From Scalesia atractyloides (taxonomy: Eukaryota > Streptophyta > Magnoliopsida > Asterales > Asteraceae): 64,000 bases of DNA. The notes below the pieces were generated by a model. That model saw only the letters and a program-made list of their open reading frames with translations. It did not search any database and had not been told where the DNA came from. Made by a program: the position numbers and the translations under genes. The stretch covers positions 46,140,869-46,204,868 of the forward strand of contig CAMTDV010000018.1 in assembly GCA_947069175.1 (NCBI GenBank), read 5' to 3'. How positions within the stretch are numbered: position 1 is the first letter of the stretch; every line of letters begins with the position of its first letter. Shown one piece after another: positions 55,705 to 64,000 of this stretch.

Positions 55705-58700
55705 GCTCAAGTACCAGCGACGGTGATTTCTATGGACTTTTCTAAGATCCACAACACGTGTATCACGCTTGATAAAGCGATATGTCCGTCGCTGAAGGAG
55801 TATGAGAGTATTCTGAAGTTTCTGAAGGAATGTCCTATACACAGAGCTACTACGGAGCGCACAGTGTCGTATAGATCACACACTTACCGTTTCTGGATGA
55901 ACGTAAGCCTCAGTGATGATAAAAAGACCATTACATCGTATGTGCAAGTTGGAAATGAGAACAAAACTATCATAGTTACTGAAGATGGTATACGAAGGAT
56001 CTTACAGTTCAACGATGACAAAGATGATCCTATATTTCTCGACGAAAAGATGGTGTGATGTTGTTTTTACAGGATGGGCTATAAGGGGAGTGTTAATAAG
56101 CCAACATTGAAGAAAGGGGAAGTGCCTAACCCCTACAAGCTCCTAATGCATGCGATTATTCATACGTTCAGTCACCGCAAAGCAGGTCTTGACGATGTTC
56201 AAGATTATATGGCCAGTATGGCAACGATGTTAATTCTAAAAAAGTCGTTCAACTTCTCAAAGCTTGTATTTACACATATGTCAAAGAACATGGTTGGTTC
56301 GAGATTGTGCTTATACCAAAGGTTCGTGCAGATGCTAATAGATGAGAAGTTCACATACATTGCACGTGATCCGAATGACGTCTTATATCTCAGTCACCTT
56401 GATGATACAACGATGGAAAAGCTGATCAAGTTCCAAAAGCAAGCGTCAGCACCAGTAGCAAAGCCAGTATTTTGGGCGATCAAAGATGAAAATTATATTA
56501 CACCGGCTGACAACAGATGGAGAAAAGACGGTAGTGGTGACGAGAAAGAGTTGACGATGAGAAAGAATGGTTTAAAGATTTCAAGCCAAAAGCTATTAGT
56601 GATTGGTTCCTAAAGGCTGAAGTTGATAAGCCTAAAAAGAAGCGTGCAGCAAAGAAAGTTGAGACAATGCTTGTGGATGAAAATGAACCAGAAAAATGTT
56701 CAAGCTGAAGCTGGTTCTAGTGCAGCAATTGTCACAGAGAGTCAAGAAGTTGAGAAAACGACTCAGGAAGACGATGTTATTTCTGCTACATCAGAGAATG
56801 ATGATGATTCTGATGAAACACCAGAGAAAGAACCAGAAAAGACAGAAGCAGAAATAGAAGCCGAAAAGGAAAAAGAATTTGATGCTGATTTCGATCCGAA
56901 TCAAGAAAAAGAGTCTGATGAGGAAACACCCAAGAAAAAGGCTAAACGTGTGAAGTCTGCTACTGTTTCAATGACAAAGACTACTGGGTCTCCTCAGACA
57001 AAAGGCAGGAAGAAACCAAAGAAATCTCTAGTCGTAGATACAAAGGAAAAAGCGCAGAAGTTACACAAGAACCTCCTGTTGTTATTACATCTAAAGCTGA
57101 ACGTCCATGAGTTACACAAGAACCTCCAGTGATCATTTCATCTGAGGCAGAACGTCCAGGAGTCACACAAGAACCTCCTGTGGCTGGATTACTCGAAGTG
57201 CCGATTATTACATCTCCGGTTGGTCCAACAATTTCACATCTTGAAAGTTCTATGCCAAAGAAGTCTACACCAAAGGCTGCTACTCCAAAGTCAACAACAA
57301 AAACTCAAGGGCCTAATCTGTTTGGTGATATGCAGAATGATCCAATAAGTCTTCAAGATCTGAATGATTTCTTTCCAGAAACGAATTGAACTTCATGAAA
57401 AGCGTGTGAAGGTGTTAGAAGAAAAAGTTCAACAAAATGAAGCTGAGAAAGCAAAACTGATAAAGAAAGTGAATCAAAGCTCTATTGAGAAAGAAATGCT
57501 GGATGACAAGGTCAAAGTGTTGGAAAATGAACGAGAATACTTCAAAGCCCTAATTGAAAGTTTGCAGGATGCGAATGAGAAGCTTCAAACAGAGATTGCG
57601 GATCTAAAATTAATCCAAGCCCTAAATGATCGAAGAATCACGAGAATGCAGAAAGTGTTATCTAATACACTTGGAATCAATTTCATTACCGAATATGATC
57701 GTCTTGATAGACAAGAAGCTAAAGAAAGATCTGAGAAAGAACTTGCAGCAAGTGGCAAAGGAAAAGGGGTTGAAGGTGAAGCTCCTAAATCATCTGAAGC
57801 TGTAGAAAGCATGTTGATGAATCAGAAAAAGCTTCTGAGTCTGATATTCCTAAGGTTGACGAATCTGTCAAGCCTTCTGATCTAGTAATCATTTCTGAAG
57901 AGAAGGACGATGAAGAAGCAGAGAAAGAGGATAAAAATGATGACGATAAGAAAGATGATTCTGATTATGAAGATTGGAATGTTGCTGATGATGATGATGA
58001 TTATCAGGGAGGAGTTGGTATGAAATCAGTGAAGCAAAAGTCTCTGATGACTTTGATTATTCGTATCTAATGGGTGATGAATCAAACAAGATAGATGATC
58101 AAATTTAGGGGGAGTCAGGGCAAACAGGGCCAACTGATGATGTTGATATGATTAATGTTGATAGGTTTGCAAAGCCTGTTGCTGTCGTGCCAAGAAAGCC
58201 TCTGATACTTATGCTGGAACACAATGTAGAGGAAGGCGAGTACATTCATAATTATACGAAAGAGAATTTGGCAAAGTTAATAGAAGTTGATGCTGAATCA
58301 TTTGACTTTGATTTTGAAGAACAAGTGATGAATGTGAACATGTTTGAGCCAAATGATTATCAGTATGTATGAAGGTTTGAAGCTGATGAATACAACAGAG
58401 TGATTGTTGAGGATTGGTCTTCAGATGATGAACAAATGAAACTGCAAAGTACGCCGGTCCTAATACAGATAGTTTTCCTACTTATGAGGAGATGTACAAG
58501 CAACTTGATGAAGACATGTTGAAGGAAAAGATTGAAGAATCTTTACGAGAAGGGAAAGTTCCGAAACCAATAACGAAGGAGGAAATAGCTAAAACAAAGA
58601 AGTCATGGTTCAAAGAAATGCCGCACGAACGTTAGTTTTAATGTCCTCTAGCATTCGACGTGTCATTGGGGGATATTCTCAGTTGGGGTTGGTTTAAGGA

Positions 58701-59525
58701 GTTGAACGTATATGCAATCAAAAGGGAATTTATACAATACTTCAAATATCTGGCTGATTTCAAGATTCTACCGTACTGGGATGTTGAGGAACTAGTTCAG
58801 ACTGTGAATGTTACATATTATATGATGTATATTGATTAGTTACTTTGGAAGATGATCAAGTTTGAAGCTGTAAAAGGTTTTAGATATTGGAAGCCGTTCA
58901 TTCCAGGTCGTAGAATCAAAACAAATAAGAAGACAGGAGAAAAGGATATAACATTGATAATGAAGTGACCGAGAGCTATGAGAAACATGCCGTTGATACC
59001 AATTGAGCAAATTTCTATCCAGTGTTCAAGTGGTGGCATATACATCCAACCACATGTGAAGCCGTTATTGTTTTACGATTTGAAGAACACATGGATATTA
59101 CGAAGGAAAGGGTTGAGATATTGGGATTTCAGGGCATGAGGGGCTTTTAGAGAACGATCAGGATTCTAGATCCAATGTGGCTTGTCAACTGTTCGAGAGA
59201 AGATATTAAAACCTTGTTCTACAACAAAATAGTATTCGAAGAATGTGAAAAAGAACAGGCTATGCAATTTCAAAGAGTTGTGAATGTTTGCTATGCACAT
59301 GAAATGAATTCAGGAAAGATGTGGCAGACAAGCTGGAGGGAGCTAGAACGGGTTGAGTTTCTAAAGGAAGAAAAGCGTCTAGAAGCTATACACGAGAAAG
59401 GAAAGGCATCAACGCTTAGAAGATTTCAGTTTATGAACAAAGTGCCTCCTACAGATCAGACGCCAGATCCGAAGCAAGAATGACGTAAGAAGCCTTACAA
59501 GAACTTCTTTGGTCGTGTTCGTTAA
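55705..59525 (+). pseudogene. Additional 3' ORF (aORF) of copia A, broken
   Basis: The N-terminal domain (MDFSKIHNTCITLDK, SLKEYE, DDKDDPIFLDEKMV) is interrupted by TGA 56056-56058 and resumes with MGYKGSVNKPTLKKGE...LYLSHLDDTTMEKLIKFQKQ. After a frameshift near 56560-56690 come an acidic Lys/Glu region (to about 56990), tandem TQEPPV repeats (57061-57186), a Lys-Ser-Thr-Pro region, and a heptad-like coiled coil (57384-57720). The Gly-Lys linker GKGKGVEGEA and a second acidic region follow. A PPT-like tract, AGGGGGAG, lies inside at about 58108-58115. The C-terminal domain (58500-59525: GDILSWGWFKELN, KPFIPGRRIKTNKKTGEK, DPMWLVNCSRED) carries many stops. No membrane segment is visible. Function unknown; equivalent ORFs occur in Z and D. 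Confidence 0.75.
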
Positions 59526-59577
59526 TGTTTATTGAAGATAGAGTTTTGAAGACTGATACAAGACGAAGACGATATCC

Positions 59578-59586
59578 AAGGGGGAG
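59578..59586 (+). other. Polypurine tract of copia A
   Basis: AAGGGGGAG followed by TC and the 3' LTR. Confidence 0.9.
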
Positions 59587-59588
59587 TC

Positions 59589-59988
59589 TGTTGGTGCAGA
59601 ATGTCTATGTCTTAGTCTTATATCGAATCTGTATAGTTTAGAGTTGAATAGGCTAGCAAAATGATGCATTTATGTAAATAGTGGTCAAGTTTGCTGGTGT
59701 TGATACTTGGTCTGTCAAGTTCGGCCAAACTTGCCATGGCAAGTTCGCCCAAACTTATTCCTCCACCAACGAACTTGCACATCTATAAATAGCTAGCTTG
59801 TCATCCTCATTTGTAACTTTGGCATTTCTGAGGCGAAGCTCTGTCAATTTGGAGACTTGACATTATATCAATAAAATTGACGTTTAGTTAACTAATTCTG
59901 GTTATTTGGTAAACTTGTCATAATATTTCCGCTATTATGGACAATAGAGATCAAATCTAGGTTCCTATGCAGTGAGGATCGGTCTACA
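59589..59988 (+). repeat. 3' LTR of copia A
   Basis: TGTTGGTGC...GGTCTACA. Two of the palindromes carry CpG losses (GGCCAAACTT, GCCCAAACTT) compared with the 5' LTR. TATAAATA at 59784-59791. Confidence 0.95.
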
Positions 59989-59993
59989 AGTAT

Positions 59994-60761
59994 CCTTTAA
60001 GAATCCGATTATTGAGACAGAAGGTTCTATAAGGATTTAGCTTGTGTTTCATTTCCCCGTGGATGCTTCTTCGAAAGCGAAAATGAATGGATAATTCATT
60101 TTTCAATGGATACTTTGTCAGAAGTGGAAATGAATAATTGTTGAATAGATTATTCATTTCCCCGATGGATATTTCTTCGGAAGCGAAAATGAATGGATAA
60201 TTCATTTTCCAATGGATACTTCGTCAGAAGCGGAAATGAATGATTGTTAAATAGATCATTCATTTCCCCGAGGATATTTCTTCGGAAGTGAAAATGAATG
60301 GATAATTCATTTTCTAATGGATACTTCGTCAGAAGTGGAAATAAAGGATTAAGAATAGATAATTCATTTCCCCGATGGATATTTCTTCAGAAGCGAAAAT
60401 GAATGGATAATTCATTTTTCAATGGATACTTCGTCAGAAGTGGAAATGAATGATTGTTGAATAGATTATTCTTCCCCGATGATTATTTCTTCGGAAGCGA
60501 AAAATGAATGGATAATTCATTTTCCAATGGATACTTCGTCAGAAGTGGAAATGAATGATTGTTGAATATTATTCATTTTCCCGAAGGATATTTCTTCGGA
60601 AGCGAAAATGAATGGATAATTCATTTTCCAATAGATACTTCGTCAGAAGTGGAAATGAAGGATTAAGAATAGATAATTCAATTCCTCGATGGATATTTCT
60701 TCAGAAGCAAAAATGAATGGATAATTAACTTTTCAATGGATACTTCGGCAGAAGTGGAAAT
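59994..60761. repeat. Tandem hairpin satellite in the 3' tail of gypsy E
   Basis: About seven copies (60040-60761) of a roughly 100-bp unit made of two half-units. Each half-unit is an imperfect inverted repeat, TTCATTTCC...GGAAATGAA, with a loop holding GGATA-TTCTTCGGAAG or GGATACTTCGTCAGAAG. Degenerate relatives stand at 5690-5840 on the other side of element A. The array is cut by the LTR of D. Confidence 0.85.
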
Positions 60762-61163
60762 TGTAGGACCGATCCTGATAGCATAGGAACCTAGATTTGA
60801 TATCTAATGTCCATAATAGCGAAAATATTATGACACGATTACCAAATAACAAGAATTAATCAGTTAAACGTCAATTTTATTGATAAACTTCAAATCTCCA
60901 GTTTCACAGAGCTTCGCTACTTAGAGCACCAAAAGTTACAAATGATTGAAACAAGCTAGCTATATATAGTAGTGTAAGTTTGCTGGTGAGGGAATGAGTT
61001 CGGACGAACTTGACATAGTCAAGTTTGGCCGAACTTGATATCACACAAACATTACCAGTGAACTTGACTACCAATAACATAAATACTTGATATTGCTAGC
61101 CTATTCACATCTAATCTATACAGACTCGATATAAGACTAAGACATAGACATTCTGCACCAACA
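60762..61163 (-). repeat. 3' LTR of copia D
   Basis: 402 bp. On the minus strand TGTTGGTGC...TCCTACA. Palindromes at about 60992-61040; TATATATA at about 60960-60967. Confidence 0.95.
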
Positions 61164-61175
61164 GACTCCCCCTGG
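61164..61175 (-). other. Polypurine tract of copia D
   Basis: Minus strand CCAGGGGGAGTC next to the 3' LTR. Confidence 0.85.
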
Positions 61176-61227
61176 ATATCGTCTTCGTCTTTTATCAGTA
61201 TTCAAAACTCTTGTCTTCAATAAATCT

Positions 61228-64000
61228 TTAACGTGAACACCCAAAGAAGTTCTTGTACGGCTTCTTTCGTCTTTCAAGCTTTGGATTTGGCGTCTGATCA
61301 GTAGGTGGCACTTTAGTCATAAATTGATACCTTCTGAGCCTTGCTGCCCTAGCTCTTATATTAATCTCTTCGATACGCTTTTCTTCTTTCAAAAACTCTA
61401 CCCGTTCAAGATCCCTCCAGCTCGATTCCCACATCCTACCATAATTAACTTCACGTGCATAGAAAACATTCACGACTCTCTGATATTGCATTGCTTGTTC
61501 TTTTTCACGTTCTTCGAAAACAAACTTGTTGAAGAAAAAACACTTTATGTCTTCTTTTGAGCAATTTACTAGCCACATTGGGTCTAGTATTCTGATCGTT
61601 CTCCACAACCCTCTCAAACCTTGAGCTCCAAACATTTCAACTCTTTCCTTAGTAATATTCAGATGATCTTCAAACCGTAGTATGATCACAGCTTCACAAG
61701 TATACGGATCAATCTGCCACCACTTAAACAACAGATAAAAGTTCTGTTCGATCGGCATCAAAGGCATGTTGCCCATCGCTCTTGGGCGTTTCATGATCAA
61801 CGTAATCTTTTTCTCCCCAGTCTTCTTGTTTGTCTTGATACGACGTCCCGGGATGAGGGGTTTCCAATATCTAAAGCCCTTCGTTTCCTCAAACTTGATC
61901 ATTTTCCACAGTAATTGATCTATAAACTTCATATGGTATGTAACATTCCTTGTTTGAACAAGTTCTTCAACATCCCGGTAAGGTAGAGTCTTGAAATCTG
62001 CAAGATATTTGAAGTATTGAACTCCAAATTCTCGTTTGATGGCATACACATTCAGCTCCTTAAACCACCCCCAACTTAGAATATCACCTAACGACACATC
62101 TTTGTCTCTGGTAAAGAATACTAGAGGTCGGTGAAACTTTCTTTCACGAGGCATCTCTTTAAAACAAGACTTCTTTGCTTGTGCGATCTCCTCCTTTGTC
62201 ATAGGTTTAGGAACTTTACCATCACGTATCATTTCTTCGATCTTTTCTTTTAGCATATCCTCATTCAGCTGCTTGTACATTTCCTCAAAAGTAGGAAAAC
62301 TATCTGTATTAGGTCCAACGTACTTCTCAGCTTCGTCTTTCTTGTCATCAGAGGACCAATCTTCCACTATAACTCTGTTATACTCATCTGCTTCGTATCT
62401 TCGTTGATAATGATACTCATTAGCTCAAATGTATTCACATTAAGAACTTGCTCTTCGAAATCAAAATCAAGTGATTCTGCATCAACATCAATCAACTTTG
62501 CTAAATCCTCTTTGGAATAGTTGTGCACGAACTCACCTTCTTCGACATTATGTTCAAGCATAAGTATCAAAGGCTTAATCGGAACTGCAACAACTGGCTG
62601 TGCAGAAATAATAACATTAGACAAATGGTTAGACAAATCAACATCATCAGTCGGCCCTGCTTGCTCTGACTCCCCCTGATTTTGATCATCCATAACATCC
62701 GCCTCATCATTCAATAGATTAGAGAAGTCAAAACTTTCATTAATTGTTGCATCAACCACCTTTATCCCTGTACCACTAGGATCATCATCATTTCCTCCAT
62801 CATGGTGAGAATCATGTTTAGGATCATTAGTTGGTGGTTCATCATCTTTTTCTTATCTTCGGCTTCATCATCGTCCTTATCTTCAGTAACAGTTGCAATA
62901 TTAGAAGGTTTGACAAATTCGTCAACCTTAGAAATATCAGACTCAGAAGCTTTCTCAACATTTTCATCAACAGCCTTTTCAGCAGTTTCAGAAGATTTTG
63001 GTGCATCACCCTCAACACCTTTGCCTTTGCCACTTTCTGCAAGTTCTTTGTCGGCTCTTTCTCTCGCTTCTTGCCTATCCAACTGATCATATTCAGCAAT
63101 AAAATCAATTCCAAGGCTGTTAGACAACACTTTTTGCATCCTTGTAAATCTTTTATCATTTAGGGCTTGTATCGTTTTCAGCTCAGCAATCTCTGTCTGT
63201 AGCTTTTCATTGGCATCTTGTAAGCTTTCAATCAGTGCCTTAAAAAATTCACGATCACTTTCTAAAATCTTGATCTTATCTTCCATCATTTCTTTCTCAA
63301 CAAAACTTTGATTAACTTTCTTGATTAGCTCGGCCTTTTCTTCTTCATTCTTTTGAACTTTCTCTTCTAAGATCTTGACACGATTTTCAAGAATATCAAC
63401 GTCTGATTCAGGAAAGAAATCATCTAGATATTGAAGATCCACCAACACATTTGCAATATCACCAAATATCTTTGACGTTGGAGTTTTTGGTGTCGATTTA
63501 GGAGACACAGCCTTTGGTGTAGATTTCTTTGGAGTTGTGCTTTCAGGATGAACAACTTTAGGATCAGGAGATTGAATCACCGGAAGTAATACAGTCTCAG
63601 GAGGTTCTTGTGTAACTCCTGGACGTTCTACTTCAGCTGTGATAGAAACAAGAGGTTCTTGTGTAGGAGGTTCTTGTGTGACACCTTTCTCCTGTGCACC
63701 AGAAGGTTCTTGTATGACTTCTGTGCTCTTTGGCTTTCCAACATATCTCCTGCTTGCTAGTTTCTGAGCTTTCTTTGTTTTCTTTCCTTTTGCATGTGGA
63801 GACCCTGTAGTTTTCTTAGATATTTCTGTTGCTGAAGACTTTGTTCGTCTTGCTTTCTTTTTAGGTCTCTCTTCGTCAGATTCTTTTTCTTGCTCAGGAT
63901 CAAAATCAGCATCAGTTTCTTTAACTTTTTCGGCCTCTTTTTCTGCTATTGACTTCTTAGTTTCTTTCTCGAGCGTATCATCACTATCATCTTTGTGACA
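61228..64000 (-). pseudogene. Additional 3' ORF (aORF) of copia D, best-preserved C-terminal part
   Basis: Read leftward from the window edge. The frame from 64000 to 62762 is open: an acidic Lys/Glu region (DADFDPEQEKESDEE), TQEPP repeats, KKSTPKAVSPKSTPKTP, a coiled coil (about 63420-63100, ILENRVKILEEKVQ) and the linker GKGKGVEGDAP. A frameshift near 62800 and another near 62400 bracket a 130-residue piece with LILMLEHNVEEGE, which also occurs in A. The last part, 62367-61228 (379 codons), is uninterrupted: EEMYKQLNED, MTKEEIAQAKKS, GDILSWGWFKELNVYAIKRE, GRRIKTNKKTGEKKI, NMPLMPIEQNFY, DPMWLVNCSKED, ending NFFGCSR. No membrane helix. A gag- or DNA-binding-like accessory role is a guess only. 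Confidence 0.75.

Larger units (their letters stand above)
5889..59988 (+). mobile_element. Copia element A (Sirevirus type), interrupted by B, C, F, Z and Y
   Basis: LTRs of 400 bp at 5889-6288 and 59589-59988 share TGTTGGTGC...CTACA ends and differ at roughly 5% of positions by eye. The flanks are AATAT (5884-5888) and AGTAT (59989-59993), a 4/5 match consistent with an old 5-bp target duplication. A's own sequence is 5889-13101, 28141-30139 and 55098-59988. The rest is later insertions, plus a deletion of A's late RT sequence. Order: LTR, PBS, gag, PR-INT-RT-RNaseH, aORF, PPT, LTR. Confidence 0.85.
60762..64000 (-). mobile_element. Copia element D (Sirevirus type, minus strand), 5' part outside window
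   Basis: The 3' LTR 60762-61163 is followed by a PPT and the aORF. The palindromes and LTR ends match A, B and Z. The left flank is GAAAT; the other duplication is beyond the window. Confidence 0.9.

Noticed and set aside
1..64000. A host protein-coding gene or rRNA/tRNA gene
   Set aside because: All recognisable coding sequence belongs to retroelements, and the remaining gaps are LTRs, leaders or spacers shared between element copies.

Overview
This window is a block of nested plant LTR retrotransposons with no recognisable host gene. The primer-binding sites pair with plant initiator tRNA-Met, the Ty1/copia and Ty3/gypsy proteins are plant-type, and the 3-kb gypsy LTRs, TATAAATA boxes and AT-rich spacers all indicate a large, repeat-rich eudicot genome. 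An Asteraceae-like source is my guess from the style of the copia proteins; it is not shown by the sequence.

Layout, outermost to innermost. (0) G1, a decayed Ty3/gypsy gag-protease relic (1-2125). (1) E, a minus-strand gypsy element inserted at G1's protease motif: its 3' LTR is 2126-5570 and its internal tail (5571-5888, 59989-60761) carries a tandem hairpin satellite. (2) A, a plus-strand Ty1/copia element of Sirevirus type (5889-59988), sits in E's tail with LTRs of 400 bp and near-matching 5-bp duplications (AATAT/AGTAT). D (60762 to beyond the window, minus strand) is a second copia element in the same satellite. (3) B, another copia element (13102-28140), lies in A's reverse transcriptase. 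F, a gypsy solo LTR (30140-32941 plus 54437-55097), lies in A's 3' spacer. (4) C, a gypsy element with a 2.9-kb LTR (15375-22530), lies in B's gag and is truncated at a microhomology junction with B's integrase. Z, a minus-strand copia element (32942-54436, perfect TSD GTTTA), lies in F. (5) Y, a pol-less copia derivative (45410-52919, perfect TSD TTCAG), lies in Z's gag.

The copia elements share one plan: LTR, PBS, leader with a palindrome array, long gag with two CCHC knuckles, PR-INT-RT-RNaseH, a conserved 1.4-kb non-coding block with an internal polypurine tract, a second palindrome array, a splice-acceptor-like site, a very long additional 3' ORF (aORF), PPT and LTR. Every copy is broken by stops, frameshifts or deletions, so none looks autonomous today.

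The most interesting signals are these. An approximately 42-bp phased array of GTTCG-NN-CGAAC palindromes is kept in the leaders of four element copies and recurs before the aORF. The aORF has no nearby ATG but begins at a conserved branch-point/polypyrimidine/CAG signal, which suggests a spliced subgenomic mRNA. C has a probable 80-nt intron in gag. C and G1 have unexplained ORFs upstream of gag. E carries a hairpin satellite. Coordinates of repeat arrays and junctions were read by eye and may be off by a few bases.
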